A stretch of DNA of 50,043 nt from Chloroflexota bacterium (GCA_005889075.1 VBDQ01000041.1:1-50043); one strand, 5' to 3'. Positions 1 through 10,107 are shown, counted from the stretch's first letter. A program made the numbers and translations. The notes: generated by a model from the sequence alone, not told the origin.

Positions 1-2
1 AG

Positions 3-200
3 TCGACCCTCTCGTTCCTCGGCCTCGGATTCCCGCCCGACGTACCGACGTGGGGACGCATCCTCTTCGACGCGGAGAACTTCATCGAGATCGCCCCGCA
101 CTGGGTGATCTTCCCGGGCTTCCTGATCTTCATCACCGTACTGTCGATCAACTATGTCGGTGATGGGCTCCGCGACGCGCTCGACCCGCGCAAGACCTGA
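3..200 (+). CDS. ABC transporter permease, C-terminal part (DppC/OppC-like)
   Basis: This is the 3' end of a gene cut by the window edge; 65 residues remain. The visible protein reads SFLGLGFPPDVPTWGR, then a hydrophobic segment (WVIFPGFLIFITVLSINYV), and ends GDGLRDALDPRKT. This ending is typical of the DppC/OppC family of inner-membrane permeases for peptides, nickel and related solutes: a GLG..P..P.WG stretch, one last membrane helix, and the terminal GDGLRDALDPR signature. The family is recognised from these motifs only; the substrate cannot be told. The next gene overlaps its 3' end by about 40 nt, so the two are probably co-transcribed. Confidence 0.85.
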   Translation, partial: STLSFLGLGFPPDVPTWGRILFDAENFIEIAPHWVIFPGFLIFITVLSINYVGDGLRDALDPRKT

Positions 201-768
201 ACCGGCGCGATTCGGGCGACGCCTCCCGCGGTCCTTTTACGCCCGGGGAACCGCGCTGGTCGCGCGTGATCTCCTTGGAAAGACCCTCGTCTACGATGGC
301 CCCGCGGGCGTGCGCGCGGCGCGGATCGTCGAGGTCGAGGCCTATCTCGGCCTGCGCGATCCGGCCTCGCACGCGTATCGAGGTCCGACGCCGAGGACCG
401 CGCCGATGTTCGGGCCACCCGGAAGGAGCTACGTGTACTTCGTGTACGGGATGTACCACTGCCTCAACGTCGTGACCGAGCGCGACGGCGTCGCCGGCGC
501 CGTGCTACTGCGGGGGGCCGAGCCGATCGCCGGCGTTGGCGCCGATCCGCGCGGCCTCGCGGGACCCGGCAAGCTCGCTCGCGCGTTCGGACTCACGACC
601 GCCAACACCGCGATGGACCTCGTCACCTCGCCCCTCACGATTCGCGAGGCTCCACCGATCCGTCCCTCACGCGTCGCGCGGAGCGCGCGCATCGGTCTGC
701 GTCAGCACGAGACCACCAACAAGCCCTGGCGGTGGCACGTGATCGGATCGCCCGGGGTCTCGCGTTGA
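154..768 (+). CDS. 3-methyladenine DNA glycosylase (MPG/AAG family)
   Basis: The predicted 204-residue protein belongs to the AAG/MPG family of monofunctional glycosylases, which excise alkylated purines and hypoxanthine for base-excision repair. It shows FYARGTALVARDLLGKTLV, then RIVEVEAYLG (residues 58-66, carrying the catalytic Glu of the family), DPASHAYRG.T.R, MFG.PGRSYVYFVYGMYHCLNVV, and GPGKLARAFGLT. The start must lie in the 3' end of the upstream permease gene, because the last start-type codons before the conserved domain are ATG 154, GTG 160 and ATG 163; this gives a 38-47 nt overlap. The stop at 766-768 overlaps the start of mutS2, so the two DNA-maintenance genes are likely translated in a coupled way. 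A second, unrelated alkylpurine glycosylase (AlkA type) lies near the end of the window. Confidence 0.92.
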   Translation: MSVMGSATRSTRARPEPARFGRRLPRSFYARGTALVARDLLGKTLVYDGPAGVRAARIVEVEAYLGLRDPASHAYRGPTPRTAPMFGPPGRSYVYFVYGMYHCLNVVTERDGVAGAVLLRGAEPIAGVGADPRGLAGPGKLARAFGLTTANTAMDLVTSPLTIREAPPIRPSRVARSARIGLRQHETTNKPWRWHVIGSPGVSR

Positions 769-3080
769 ACGCCGGCGCTCTCGCGCGCCTCGAGCTTCCG
801 GCGGTCCGCGCGCTCCTCGCCGAACGCACCGCGTTCGCGCCTGGCCGCGAGCTCGCCGAAGCGCTCGCGCCGACGGCGGACCTCCGCGAGGCGGAGCGCC
901 TGCACGATGAGACGGCGGCCGCGCGCGACCTCCTGCGGGCGAATCCGTCCACCGGGCTGCGCGGCGCGCGCGACATCCGCGATTCGCTCCGCCGCGCGCG
1001 TCTCGGCGGAGCCCTCGACCCCGAGCAGCTCCAGGAGGTGGGCGACACCATCCGCGCGGGAGAGCATCTGTTCGCGGACGTGCGCGCCTACCCCGCGCTG
1101 GCCGCCCGCGCGCGCTTCGCCCGCCCTCCGAGCGACGTCGCGGCCGCCATCGAGCAGGCGATCGGCACGACCGGCGAGGTCCTCGACCGCGCGAGCGCGC
1201 GGCTCGGATCCCTGCGCGCGGACCTGCGGGCGGCGCAGGCGCGGTTACAGCAGCGCCTCGACAACCTCGTTCGGTCGCCGGACCTCGCGCGTCTGCTCCA
1301 GGACCCGATCGTGACCCAGCGCGGCGGCCGCTACGTGGTCCCGGTCAAGGCCGAATACCGCGGCGCGGTGAAGGGCATCGTCCACGATCAGTCAGCGAGC
1401 GGCCAGACCGTGTTCATCGAGCCGCTAGAGATCCTCGAGGCGAACAACGTGCTCCGCGAGGCTGAGCTCGCGGAACGTTCGGAGGTGGTGCGCATCCTCG
1501 ATGAGCTCTCGCGCCGAGTCGAGCGCGCGGCGGACGACCTCGAAGCGGTCACGACCGCGCTTGGCGCTCTGGACCTCGCGCTCGCGAAGGCTTTTTACGC
1601 CGACGCGCTCGAGGCTTCGCGCCCAGCGCTGAACGCCGACGGGATCCTCGATCTCATCGACGCGCGCCATCCGCTCCTGGTGGAGCAGGGAAGTGTCGTC
1701 GGAATCGACGTTCGGCTCGGCGGCGACGTCACCATCCTTGTCATCACCGGCCCGAACACCGGCGGTAAGACGGTCACCCTCAAGACCATCGGTTTGCTCA
1801 CGGTGATGGCCGCATGCGGCCTGCAGATCCCCGCCGCTCCAGGAAGTCGAGTGGCGATCGTCCCGCAAGTCTTCGCCGACATCGGCGACGAGCAATCGAT
1901 CGCCCAATCTCTCTCCACCTTCTCGTCCCATCTGCGCAACGTCGTCGCGACGCTCGCGGACGCGAATCGCGGAGATCTCGCCCTGCTCGACGAGATCGGC
2001 GCCGGCACCGATCCCGACGAAGGAGCGGCCCTCGCCATGGCGGTGCTCGAAACGCTGCGCGAGCGCGGCGTCCTGGTGGCGGCGACGACGCACTACCCGG
2101 AGCTCAAAGCGTTCGCGTTGAGCACGCCGGGAGTGCGCAACGCGAGCATGGAGTTCGACGCGGAGACACTGCGGCCGACGTTCCGGCTGCACCTCGGTCT
2201 GCCCGGCGCGTCGAACGCCTTCGCCATCGCCGAGCGTCTCGGCTTGGACCGTGCGGTCCTCGGACGGGCGGACGCGCATCTCTCGGAGCTGCATCGGTCG
2301 CTCGAGCGAACGCTCCGGGAGGCAGAGCGACAACGGACGGAGCTCGCCGCAAAGCTCGAGGAGGCGCGCGTCGCGGCGGCCGACGCCCAGGCCGCGACGA
2401 CGGACGCCGAGCGAGACGCGGCTCGCGCGCGCGATGATGCCGAGCGCGCCCTGCGTCGCGCACGGGCCGAGGCAGACGAGCTCATCCTCCAAGCCCGCCG
2501 CGCTTTACGCCAGGCCGAGGAGGCGCGCGATCGCGCGGCGAAGCGGAATCTGGTCGACGAAGCGCGGGCCGCGCTGGCCGAAGCCGAGGCGGCCCGGGCG
2601 GCGTCGACTCCCGCGCGGCACGAGGAGCGAAGGACCCTCCCGATCGCCATCGGGGCGCCAGTGCATGTCGAGGGCGTCGCCGAGCCCGGAACCCTGCTTG
2701 CGATCGACGATCGTGGCATCGCGGACGTCGCTGCCGGGGCCCTGCGCCTCCGCGTCCCGGCGGCCCAGCTTCGGCCCGCCCCCGAGCGCGACGAGGCGAT
2801 CCACTCGGAGCGACCGGTCGTCCGCGGATCGGCGCCGAGCGTCCCACTCCAGCTCGACATCCGCGGGGCGCGGGCGGAAGAGGCTCTCGCCGTGCTCGAC
2901 CGCTATCTCAACGACGCCGCCGTCGCCGGCGTCGAGCGGCTGCGGATCGTGCACGGCAAGGGGACCGGCGCGCTGCGGACGGCGATCCGAGCCGCGCTCG
3001 CAGAACACCCGCTCGTGCGCTCTCAGGAATCGGCGGGCCCGGCTGAAGGCGGCGACGGTGCGACGATCGTGAGGCTCTAG
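765..3080 (+). CDS. mutS2: Endonuclease MutS2
   Basis: The protein of about 771 residues has the MutS2 architecture: a lever/clamp region, a MutS-type ABC ATPase (Walker A GPNTGGKT near residue 329, Walker [15 protein letters not shown] near 407), a long charged coiled coil (about 500-620), and a C-terminal Smr endonuclease domain with [12 protein letters not shown] and [11 protein letters not shown]. MutS2 lacks the mismatch-recognition domain of MutS. In studied bacteria it acts on recombination intermediates or on collided ribosomes. TTG 765 is chosen because the following [10 protein letters not shown] matches the usual N-terminus and it overlaps the upstream stop as TTGA. An in-frame GTG at 732 is the alternative. 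The stop shares bases with the stop of the convergent Nudix gene through the palindrome CTAG (3077-3080). Confidence 0.95.
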   Translation: MNAGALARLELPAVRALLAERTAFAPGRELAEALAPTADLREAERLHDETAAARDLLRANPSTGLRGARDIRDSLRRARLGGALDPEQLQEVGDTIRAGEHLFADVRAYPALAARARFARPPSDVAAAIEQAIGTTGEVLDRASARLGSLRADLRAAQARLQQRLDNLVRSPDLARLLQDPIVTQRGGRYVVPVKAEYRGAVKGIVHDQSASGQTVFIEPLEILEANNVLREAELAERSEVVRILDELSRRVERAADDLEAVTTALGALDLALAKAFYADALEASRPALNADGILDLIDARHPLLVEQGSVVGIDVRLGGDVTILVITGPNTGGKTVTLKTIGLLTVMAACGLQIPAAPGSRVAIVPQVFADIGDEQSIAQSLSTFSSHLRNVVATLADANRGDLALLDEIGAGTDPDEGAALAMAVLETLRERGVLVAATTHYPELKAFALSTPGVRNASMEFDAETLRPTFRLHLGLPGASNAFAIAERLGLDRAVLGRADAHLSELHRSLERTLREAERQRTELAAKLEEARVAAADAQAATTDAERDAARARDDAERALRRARAEADELILQARRALRQAEEARDRAAKRNLVDEARAALAEAEAARAASTPARHEERRTLPIAIGAPVHVEGVAEPGTLLAIDDRGIADVAAGALRLRVPAAQLRPAPERDEAIHSERPVVRGSAPSVPLQLDIRGARAEEALAVLDRYLNDAAVAGVERLRIVHGKGTGALRTAIRAALAEHPLVRSQESAGPAEGGDGATIVRL

Positions 3081-3538
3081 ACGAGCCGTCGCACTTCGAC
3101 GCCGATCCGCGCGAGGTCGCGCGAGAGGGAAGCGGCGTCGCGCTCGATGAGTCCAAGGTCTGCGAGCTGCACCGCCATGCTCGGATGGATCTCGATCTCG
3201 TGAGGCCGCACCCAGCGAACCTCGCTGTCCGGCTCGGCCACGGCTTTTCCTGAGAGGCCTTCGCCTCGATACATGTGCAGCAGGATGTGAAAGCCACCCG
3301 GCGGCACGCTGCGTACCTCGTAGAGCGCCGCGAGGCGTAGCTCGCGGGCGCGATAGCCCGTCTCTTCAGCGAGCTCTCGCGCCGCCGCGTCGTCTAGCCG
3401 CTCGTCGCGCTCGACTGTCCCGCCGGGTAGGAGAAAGGCGCCCGCGAACGGACCGGTGGTCTGCTTCACGACGAGAATGCGACCGGCGGTGGGATCGACG
3501 CAGGCGACGATGGCTCCGACGTCGGGGCCATCCGACAT
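3077..3538 (-). CDS. Nudix hydrolase
   Basis: The 153-residue protein carries a complete Nudix box: [20 protein letters not shown] followed by TGY fits G-x5-E-x7-REU-x-EE-x-G-U. Nudix enzymes hydrolyse nucleoside diphosphates linked to another moiety. The substrate here cannot be predicted. The start ATG (3536-3538) gives the N-terminus [14 protein letters not shown], the usual first beta strand. The upstream open frame runs back into the penicillin-binding protein gene in another phase and is not counted. Only 5 nt separate it from the stop of that gene, so both are probably on one transcript. Its stop codon overlaps the mutS2 stop on the other strand by 4 nt. Confidence 0.9.
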   Translation of the reverse strand: MSDGPDVGAIVACVDPTAGRILVVKQTTGPFAGAFLLPGGTVERDERLDDAAARELAEETGYRARELRLAALYEVRSVPPGGFHILLHMYRGEGLSGKAVAEPDSEVRWVRPHEIEIHPSMAVQLADLGLIERDAASLSRDLARIGVEVRRLV

Positions 3539-3543
3539 GCGGT

Positions 3544-5916
3544 CTAGGGCTTCTTCGTCGGCGTCGGTCGCGGCGTCGGCAGCGGCGCCGGCGTGGGGCA
3601 GGGGTCGGGTGAGACCAGGTTCCACGAGTACCGCCCGTAGGCGAACTGGCCGGCGATGGCCCCACGGATCCACTGATCCGTGTAGCGCTGGAAGGTATCC
3701 GGCGCGCGAGGATCCTGGATCTTCATCGCGATCTTCGTCGTTCCATCCGTGGCGGGGCACCCCGGCACGTACCAGTCGTCCTGCTTCGCCGGCTCGGTGC
3801 CCTTGATGAACCACTCGCTCATCGAGAACGGCGTGAGGCTCGACGGGGATAGGCCCGAACCGAAGCCACCGAAGGCGCCGGGCGCTGAGACGATGGGCGC
3901 GCTGACGACGTTGGCCGGCCGCGGCCAGTCGCTGGCGGGCGTGTCCGCGAGGACTTCCTTCATGTAGTCGCGCCAGAGCTGTCCTGGTCCCATCGCGCTG
4001 AAGAAGTCGTTGTGGCTCATCTCCTCGTTGTTCGAATTGCCCATCCAGACCCCGGTGACCATCGTCGGCACGTAGCCCACCGAGTACACGTCCTTCAAGT
4101 TGTCGGTGGTACCGGTCTTGAGCGCGGCGACGCGACCGATGTTCGTCCACGAGCCGAAGATGAAGTCCTTCGACGGCTGCGTGGTGTCCTTCAGGATGTC
4201 GGTCATGATCCACGCGATCCCCGGGTCGAGCACGCGCTTCTGCTCGTAATCCTTGTGCTCCCAGACGACCTTACCCCGCGAATCCTCGACCTTGAGGATG
4301 TAGGTGGGAGCGATACGCGTGCCCATGTTCGCGAGCACGCCGTAGGCGCTCGTCATGTCGACGAGGTGGACAACCTGCGCGCCAAGCGTGAGCGAGAGAC
4401 CGACCTTGCTCGGATCGATCTCCGTGGTGATCCCGAGGTCGTGAGCGGTCTGGATCGTGTCCTCGATGCCCGAGTACTCCGCGAGGAACCGCACCGCGGG
4501 CACGTTGCGTGACTCGCGGATCGCTTGACGCATCGTGACCGGGCCGTGGTACTGGAGGTCTGCGTTCTCCGGGCAGTACCCGCACGCGCTCGGGCTCATG
4601 CGCGTCGGATCGGCCTTCCCGGTGAAGTCGGTGCGCGCGTCGATCACCACGGTCGCCGCGGTCGCGCCCTTCTTGAGCGCGGTCACGTAGTTGAACATCT
4701 TGAACGAGGAGCCTGGCTGGCGCAGGCCGATGCCCGCGACGTCGTACTGACCCTGCACGCGCGGGTCGTCGCGGTTGTTGTAGTCGACGGAGCCGACATA
4801 CGCGACGACCTCACCGTTGCGCGGATCGATCGACACGAGCGCCGCGTTCCAGACATTCTTCGTGTGCAGCTCCTCGACCCAGTCCCGCACCTGGCGCTCG
4901 GCGATCTGCTGCTTCGTCATGTCGAGCGTCGTCGTCACCTTGTAGCCGCCGCGCGTGACCGCAGCCTCGTCGCCGCCCAGGATCGCCGTGAGCTGGTTGC
5001 GTACCTGGAAGACGAAGTGCGGCGCTTTGATCGTCGCGACCGGCGGCCCGGCGACCCTGATCGCTTCGCCCTTCGCGGCTTCGGCCTGCTCCTGGGTGAT
5101 CGTGCCGGTGTCCAGCATCTGGTCGAGCACGTAGGCGCGCCGCGCGGTCGCGCTGTCCAGATTCTCGGCCTGCGTCGGATCGAGCACGGACGGCGCCTGC
5201 GGCAGCCCAGCGAGGAGCGCGGCCTCCGCGAGCGTGAGCTTCGAAAGATCGGTCTTTCCGAAATAGGTCAACGCCGCGGCTTTGATGCCGTAGGCCTGGT
5301 TCCCGTAGTAGATCTGGTTGAAGTAGAGCTCGAGGATCTGCTCCTTCGAGTACGTGCGCGTGACCTCGATCGCGAGGATCGCCTCGCGGATCTTGCGCTG
5401 CAGGCTGACCTCGCCGCCGACGATGCGCTGCTTCACGAGCTGCTGCGTGATCGTCGAGGCACCACCCTGGCCGCTGTCGCGGTGCGTCACGTCCGAGATG
5501 GCGGCGCGAACGATCCCGAGCAGGTCCACGCCGGGATTGGTCCAGAACGATTTGTCCTCGGCGGCGACCGTCGCATCGACGACGACCTGCGGGATGTGGT
5601 CGTAGGTCACGATCTCGCGGTTCTCGTCAGAGAACTGGTAGAGCAGCTGCGTGCCGCTGCGGTCGTACACCTTGGTTCCCTGTGCGAGCGGATCCTTCGC
5701 CAGGTCCTGCGGCGACGGGAGGTCATCGGTGAAATAGGCGAGGGCTGATCCCGCACCGACCACCAGGAGCGCACCGGTCGCGAACAGGAGAGCGAGCAGA
5801 CCCGACGGCAGGACGAGGCGAAGACCGCTGAGCGCTCCGCCGCTCCGGCGGCGCTTCGAGCGATATGCCCCGCGCCGGAGCGCGTGGTCGTGCGTCGTTC
5901 TCGATCGCGCGATCAC
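3544..5916 (-). CDS. Class A penicillin-binding protein (PBP1A-like)
   Basis: The 790-residue bifunctional peptidoglycan synthase has a basic cytoplasmic N-terminus, one membrane anchor (about residues 33-60), a GT51 glycosyltransferase domain (AAEDKSFW near 119, [21 protein letters not shown]) and a transpeptidase domain with SxxK (SSFK near 402), SxN (SRN near 467) and KTG (near 599). A Pro/Thr-rich tail ends the protein. It polymerises lipid II glycan strands and cross-links stem peptides outside the membrane. In the first glycosyltransferase motif the family's usual His (EDxxFxxHxG) is Asn ([10 protein letters not shown]). The catalytic Glu is kept. GTG 5916 is the only start-type codon just before the basic N-terminus. 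The gene is divergent from tyrS and leads into a Nudix gene. Confidence 0.95.
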   Translation of the reverse strand: MIARSRTTHDHALRRGAYRSKRRRSGGALSGLRLVLPSGLLALLFATGALLVVGAGSALAYFTDDLPSPQDLAKDPLAQGTKVYDRSGTQLLYQFSDENREIVTYDHIPQVVVDATVAAEDKSFWTNPGVDLLGIVRAAISDVTHRDSGQGGASTITQQLVKQRIVGGEVSLQRKIREAILAIEVTRTYSKEQILELYFNQIYYGNQAYGIKAAALTYFGKTDLSKLTLAEAALLAGLPQAPSVLDPTQAENLDSATARRAYVLDQMLDTGTITQEQAEAAKGEAIRVAGPPVATIKAPHFVFQVRNQLTAILGGDEAAVTRGGYKVTTTLDMTKQQIAERQVRDWVEELHTKNVWNAALVSIDPRNGEVVAYVGSVDYNNRDDPRVQGQYDVAGIGLRQPGSSFKMFNYVTALKKGATAATVVIDARTDFTGKADPTRMSPSACGYCPENADLQYHGPVTMRQAIRESRNVPAVRFLAEYSGIEDTIQTAHDLGITTEIDPSKVGLSLTLGAQVVHLVDMTSAYGVLANMGTRIAPTYILKVEDSRGKVVWEHKDYEQKRVLDPGIAWIMTDILKDTTQPSKDFIFGSWTNIGRVAALKTGTTDNLKDVYSVGYVPTMVTGVWMGNSNNEEMSHNDFFSAMGPGQLWRDYMKEVLADTPASDWPRPANVVSAPIVSAPGAFGGFGSGLSPSSLTPFSMSEWFIKGTEPAKQDDWYVPGCPATDGTTKIAMKIQDPRAPDTFQRYTDQWIRGAIAGQFAYGRYSWNLVSPDPCPTPAPLPTPRPTPTKKP

Positions 5917-5939
5917 GCAATGCTAACGGCCTCGGAGCC

Positions 5940-5945
5940 TATCCT
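5940..5945 (+). promoter_or_regulatory. Putative -10 element of a leaderless tyrS transcript
   Basis: TATCCT fits the TANNNT -10 pattern. Six bases separate it from GTG 5952, so a transcript starting at the usual distance would begin at or next to that start codon, with no room for a Shine-Dalgarno site. No -35 element is obvious. This is inference from spacing; similar geometry occurs before yebC and the ABC ATPase gene. Confidence 0.4.
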
Positions 5946-5951
5946 GTGACC

Positions 5952-7166
5952 GTGCCGGCGCCTGTTCCAGCCAAAGAGCTCGACGAATTCCTGTCTCGTG
6001 CGGTCAGCGGCGTCAGCGTGCTCGGCGATCTGCGCAACCAGCTCGCTTCGGGCGAGCGTCAATTGCGTATCAAGCAGGGCTTTGACCCGACGGCGAAGAA
6101 CCTGCACCTCGGTCATGCGATCTCCCTGCGCAAGCTGCGCAAACTCTCGCGCTGGGGCCACGAGATCGTGCTCATCGTGGGCGACTGGACGACGCAGATC
6201 GGTGACCCGACCGACCGCGATCTCTCGCGGCCGCTTAAATCGCGCGACGAGGTGCTCGCGAACGCACAAACCTACCTCGATCAGTTTCATCTCGTCGTGC
6301 CCCGTGAGAACACTCGCGTCGTGCTTCAGGACGAGTGGTACGGAAAGTTCGGCCTGCGGGACGTCATCGAGCTTGCTTCGCGCTTCACGGCGCAGCAGAT
6401 GCTGGCGCGCGAGGAGTTTCGAAAGCGCATCGAGAAGAAGACGCCGATCCCGATCAAGGATCTGCTCTATCCGCTCCTGCAGGCCTATGACTCGGTCGCG
6501 ATCGCGGCCGATGTCGAGTTCGGCGGGACCGATCAGCTCTTCAATATCCTCGCGGGCCGCGAGCTGCAGGAGATGGTCGGCCAGCCACCGCAATCGGTCT
6601 TCATCGTCGAGCTCCTCGAAGGCCTCGACGGCGACCAGATGCATAAGTCGAAGCCAGCGACCGCGATCTGGCTCACCGACCCGCCGAGCGAGATCTACGG
6701 CAAGGTCATGTCGATCGACGACTCGCTGATGCCGCACTACTACGAATGGGCGACCGAGCTCCCGATGAGCGAGGTGCGCGCGACGATCGAGGCGCTCGCA
6801 AGGAAGGAGCTGCACCCCCGTGAGGCGAAGCGCAAGCTCGCGCGCGCGATCACCGCGGAGCTCCACTCGGTCGCCGCGGCGGAGGAGGCGGAGCGCGAAT
6901 TCGATCGCGTCCACAAGGAAGGCGGAGCGCCCGAGGACATGCCCGAGGTCACCGTGGCGATCGATGGCGCGAAGGAGATCGCGATCGTCGACCTTCTGGT
7001 GCTCGCGAAGCTCCGACCGAGCAAGGGCGAGGCACGCCGGGCGGTGGACCAAGGAGGCGTGACCGTCGACGACCACAGAGCGACGCTCGACACCAAGGTC
7101 CCGGTCAGCGGCGCGCCGGTCGTGCGCGTCGGCAAGCGTCATTTCGCGCGAATCCGCTTCCGGTGA
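5952..7166 (+). CDS. tyrS: Tyrosyl-tRNA synthetase
   Basis: The 404-residue class I synthetase charges tRNA-Tyr. The N-terminal catalytic domain has IKQGFDPTAKNLHLGHAISL (HIGH-like HLGH at about 52-55), VGDWTTQIGDPTDRD and FGGTDQLFNILAGRELQ. The C-terminal part (about 341-404) is an S4 RNA-binding domain with SKGEARRAVDQGGVTVD. Sequence after the active-site loop (DPPSEIYGKVMSIDDSLM) resembles the TyrZ type of bacterial TyrRS. The KMSKS loop is degenerate: QMHKS at about 229-233. Two GTG codons (5946, 5952) are possible starts; 5952 is preferred because of the -10 element just upstream. The gene starts on the opposite strand from the penicillin-binding protein and overlaps the next gene as GTGA. 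Confidence 0.94.
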   Translation: MPAPVPAKELDEFLSRAVSGVSVLGDLRNQLASGERQLRIKQGFDPTAKNLHLGHAISLRKLRKLSRWGHEIVLIVGDWTTQIGDPTDRDLSRPLKSRDEVLANAQTYLDQFHLVVPRENTRVVLQDEWYGKFGLRDVIELASRFTAQQMLAREEFRKRIEKKTPIPIKDLLYPLLQAYDSVAIAADVEFGGTDQLFNILAGRELQEMVGQPPQSVFIVELLEGLDGDQMHKSKPATAIWLTDPPSEIYGKVMSIDDSLMPHYYEWATELPMSEVRATIEALARKELHPREAKRKLARAITAELHSVAAAEEAEREFDRVHKEGGAPEDMPEVTVAIDGAKEIAIVDLLVLAKLRPSKGEARRAVDQGGVTVDDHRATLDTKVPVSGAPVVRVGKRHFARIRFR

Positions 7167-8863
7167 CGAGAGATTGGGGGCGCTACGCGCCGGGGGCCCC
7201 TGCCCCCGCGCCCCCCAGCCGGCGCAAGGTCGTCGTGGCCGTGGTTCCGTTCGGGGCGCGCGGACGCGACTCGGGCGCGGGGGCTATCGGGCGGCAGCTG
7301 GCGCGGCGGCTCGTGGACCGTTTCGCCGACGGAGCCGCTGAGCTGCGACCGGTCTTCCTCGTCGCGATCCCGGAGGAGCAGTCGGACGCCGGCTACCTCG
7401 TCTTCGGCTCGACCCCCGACGCCGCGCTCGCCGCGAGCTACGGGCGTTCGCTCGGAACGAGCCACGCGCTGACCGGTCTCTACCGCGACGACGGCGATCG
7501 ACGCGACCTCGATGCGACGCTGATCGAGGTCGCCACCGCGAAGGTCTTGGCGGAGACGACGCTCACCATCCGCGAGGGCGAGCTTCACAAGACAGAACGC
7601 GACCTCGCCGCCTGGCTGGCGCAGTCGCTCGGCGTAGCCGAGCCGGCCGCCGAGACACCCTCGTACAACGAGGGTGCGTACGTCGAGCTCCTGCGCGGCC
7701 TCGACGAGGAAGTCAACGCGACTCTGCTCCGCTCCGGCGCGGTCGGCGCGGAGCAAGCGGCTCGGGCCAGAGCGTTCGATCACTTCGTCGCAGCGTTGCG
7801 ATCTGACCCGTCATGTGCGGCAGCGGAGGAACGACTGCTCGTCCTCACGGCGGAGTCAGTCGAGCGCGGAGACGAGGCCCGTGCCGCGCGAGCGCTCGAG
7901 GAAGCGACCGAGATCCGGCCATCCTCCTGGCGAGCTCAATACCTCCTCGGGCAGCTGCGCGTCGCGATCGGCGAAACGAACGCCGCGATCGTCGCGCTCG
8001 AGCATTCGCACGCGCTCCATCCGCTGCGCGAAGCGGACCTCGTGTCGCTCGCGGAGCTGTACGTCGCGGCGGGGGCGCCGGGGCAGGCCGCCTCGCATCT
8101 GCGTCGCGTGGCTCAAAACAGCTCCTCGTTCGGACGCGCCCAGGAGCTTCTCGGGCTGATCGCAATGGCGGCGGGAGATCTGCCGAAGTCGCGGGAGCAC
8201 TTGGCTCGCGCGGCCGCTGCCGGGCTCGATACCGCGCGGTTGGAGCTCGTGCGGCTGGACGTGTCGTTCGGCCATCTGGAGCACGCGAAAAGCGAAGTCG
8301 ACACGCTGCTCGCGTCCGCGACCGGACCCGACGTGATTGCCCGCGCCCGCCGGCTGCGCCTTGGCATAGAGCGGCCGGACCTGGAGGACGACCTCGAGCG
8401 CGCGGGACGCGCAGCGCTCACGGCGGAGGGCCGGGCCCTCGACGAGGCGCGAAGCGCGTTCGAGCGCGTCGTCGCGTTCGATGCGGCGGTGTGGGAGGCG
8501 CACTTCGGACTCGGGTTGGTCGCCCGCAAGCGTGACGATCATCCGGCCGCGGCAACCGCGTTCCGCCGCGTTCTCGAGCTCGTTCCCGAGCAGCCCGATG
8601 CGCTCCACGAGCTCGGGGTCGCGCTCCTGGCATCGGGGTCGGACGGCGACGCCGTTCGCCTCCTCGATCAAGCCGCGACCCTTCGGCCTCACGACGCCGC
8701 TTATCTGGCCGACGCGGGTTTTGCTCATCTTCGCGCGGGCGACCTCCGGGCGGCGCGGGACCGCCTTCGGCTCGCGACCGCGATCGATGCCGCCGATCCC
8801 CTCACGCGCGCGTATCTCGAAGAGCTCGAGCACGCCGAGGCCGCGAGCGCCAGGCCGAATTGA
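7163..8863 (+). CDS. TPR-repeat protein with TolB/FlgO-like N-terminal domain
   Basis: The 566-residue protein has no signal peptide. After a short Ala/Pro stretch encoded by a palindromic repeat, residues of about 20-150 (VVVAVVPFGARG, GRQLARRLVDRF, GTSHALTGLY, LIEVATAKVL) look like the alpha/beta domain of TolB-N or FlgO-like proteins. From about residue 200 to the end there are repeated helical pairs of tetratricopeptide type, for example AVWEAHFGLGLVARKRDDHP and DALHELGVALLASGSDGDA. Such proteins usually act as scaffolds. No catalytic motif is visible and the role is unknown. Its GTG overlaps the tyrS stop (GTGA) and its stop overlaps the next start (TTGA), so it is likely part of a tyrS-TPR-ndh transcript. 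Confidence 0.75.
   Translation: MTRDWGRYAPGAPAPAPPSRRKVVVAVVPFGARGRDSGAGAIGRQLARRLVDRFADGAAELRPVFLVAIPEEQSDAGYLVFGSTPDAALAASYGRSLGTSHALTGLYRDDGDRRDLDATLIEVATAKVLAETTLTIREGELHKTERDLAAWLAQSLGVAEPAAETPSYNEGAYVELLRGLDEEVNATLLRSGAVGAEQAARARAFDHFVAALRSDPSCAAAEERLLVLTAESVERGDEARAARALEEATEIRPSSWRAQYLLGQLRVAIGETNAAIVALEHSHALHPLREADLVSLAELYVAAGAPGQAASHLRRVAQNSSSFGRAQELLGLIAMAAGDLPKSREHLARAAAAGLDTARLELVRLDVSFGHLEHAKSEVDTLLASATGPDVIARARRLRLGIERPDLEDDLERAGRAALTAEGRALDEARSAFERVVAFDAAVWEAHFGLGLVARKRDDHPAAATAFRRVLELVPEQPDALHELGVALLASGSDGDAVRLLDQAATLRPHDAAYLADAGFAHLRAGDLRAARDRLRLATAIDAADPLTRAYLEELEHAEAASARPN
7176..7215 (+). repeat. Palindromic repeat, family B, copy 1 (inside the TPR gene)
   Basis: The core CCGGGGGCCCCTGCCCCCGC (7190-7209) folds as GGGGGC/GCCCCC with a CCCT loop. 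It is flanked by outer arms GGGGGCGC (7176-7183) and GCGCCCCC (7208-7215) and by a small hairpin GGCGC-TAC-GCGCC (7179-7191). The identical 20-nt core occurs inverted in ylxR, and a 17/20 version occurs in ftsK. It is read through as APGAPAPAPP in the TPR protein. Confidence 0.65.
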
Positions 8864-10107
8864 CGAAGCGCGTCATCATCCTCGGCGGCGGCTTCGCCGG
8901 CCTTCACCTGATCCGGCGGCTGGAGAGGATTCTTCGCAAGGCCGAGGCCGATGTCACAGTGGTCGATCGGCAGAACTATCACCTCTTCACGCCGCTGCTC
9001 TACCAGGTCGCCACCGGCGAGCTGCCACCTCACGCCGTCGCGTACCCGCTGCGCGATGCGACCGCACCCATCGGCTACCGCTTCGTACAAGCCGAGGTCG
9101 ATCGGATCGATCTCGCGTCGCGCGCGGTGCATACGGTGGACGCCGACCTCTCCTATGACCATCTCGTCATCGCTGTGGGATCGGTCACGAACGACTACGG
9201 GATCCCCGGGGTCCGCGAGCACGCGGTCTCCGTGAAGTGGCTCGCCGATGGCGAGGATCTCAAGCGGCGCATCCTCGACACGTTCGAAGATGCCGCGACG
9301 ATCGCGGACCCGACCCGCCGCCGGGAAGCCCTCACCTTCATCATCGTCGGCGCGGGTCCGGTCGGGGTCGAGCTCGCGAGCTCGCTTCGCGATCTCATGG
9401 ACCACACGCTCAGACGGATCTATCCGTCGATCGACTTCAATCGAGATGTCACGATCCACCTGCTCGATGGCGCCGATCGGGTGATTCCGCAGATGAACCC
9501 GCGCCTCTCGCGTATCGCGATCCGGCGGCTCGAGCGCCAGCGCGTGAACGTGCTCCTGCGAACGCTCGTCTCCGAGATCGGTGAAGGCTGCGTGCGCACC
9601 AAGGACGGCGCCGAGCTGCGCGGGCGGACGATCATCTGGTCGGGCGGCGTCAAGATGAACCCCCTCGTCGCGTCGCTCGACCTGCCGAAGGCGAAGGACG
9701 GCCGGCTCATCGTGGACGCGACCTTCCGCGTCGGCGGTCGCGATGACGTCCTCGCGCTCGGGGACGCGGCCTATTTCGAGTACCAGGGACGGCCGCTGCC
9801 GCAGCTCGCGCAGGTCGCGGTGCTGGAGGCGCCGGCGGCGGCGCGGAACGTGGCCGCGCTGGTGCGCGGCGAGCCGCCGAAACCCTTCGTCTACAAGCGC
9901 AAGGGCGACCTCATCGCGCTCGGGCGGACCCAAGCCGGCGCCGAGCTCGCCCGGTTCGGCGGGCTCGTGCTGTCCGGCCTACCGGCCTGGACCGTGTGGC
10001 GAGTGAACTATCTGATGCAGCTCCTGGGCGTGCGGAATCGCGGCACACTCCTGGTGGAGTGGCTGCTTTCGTATTTCGCCGGCCGCCTCGTCGCCAACAC
10101 GCCATGA
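8860..10107 (+). CDS. ndh: Type II NADH dehydrogenase (NDH-2)
   Basis: The 415-residue flavoprotein of the pyridine nucleotide-disulfide oxidoreductase superfamily has an N-terminal FAD motif (VIILGGGFAGLHLIRRL), a second dinucleotide-binding fold (FIIVGAGPVGVELASSLRDL) and the FAD-contacting LALGDAAYFEYQGRPLPQLAQVA. The stretch DRQNYHLFTPLLYQVATGEL is characteristic of NDH-2. It passes electrons from NADH to quinone at the inner face of the membrane without pumping protons. The C-terminal amphipathic region (YLMQLLGVRNRGTLLVEWLLSYF) fits membrane docking. It starts with TTG overlapping the TPR stop, and its own stop overlaps the next ATG. Confidence 0.93.
   Translation: MTKRVIILGGGFAGLHLIRRLERILRKAEADVTVVDRQNYHLFTPLLYQVATGELPPHAVAYPLRDATAPIGYRFVQAEVDRIDLASRAVHTVDADLSYDHLVIAVGSVTNDYGIPGVREHAVSVKWLADGEDLKRRILDTFEDAATIADPTRRREALTFIIVGAGPVGVELASSLRDLMDHTLRRIYPSIDFNRDVTIHLLDGADRVIPQMNPRLSRIAIRRLERQRVNVLLRTLVSEIGEGCVRTKDGAELRGRTIIWSGGVKMNPLVASLDLPKAKDGRLIVDATFRVGGRDDVLALGDAAYFEYQGRPLPQLAQVAVLEAPAAARNVAALVRGEPPKPFVYKRKGDLIALGRTQAGAELARFGGLVLSGLPAWTVWRVNYLMQLLGVRNRGTLLVEWLLSYFAGRLVANTP

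Noticed and set aside
541-590. CTCGCGGGACCCGGCAAGC in the alkyladenine glycosylase gene as a family A fragment
   Set aside because: It encodes the conserved family motif GLAGPGKLARAFG, so the likeness is explained by the protein.
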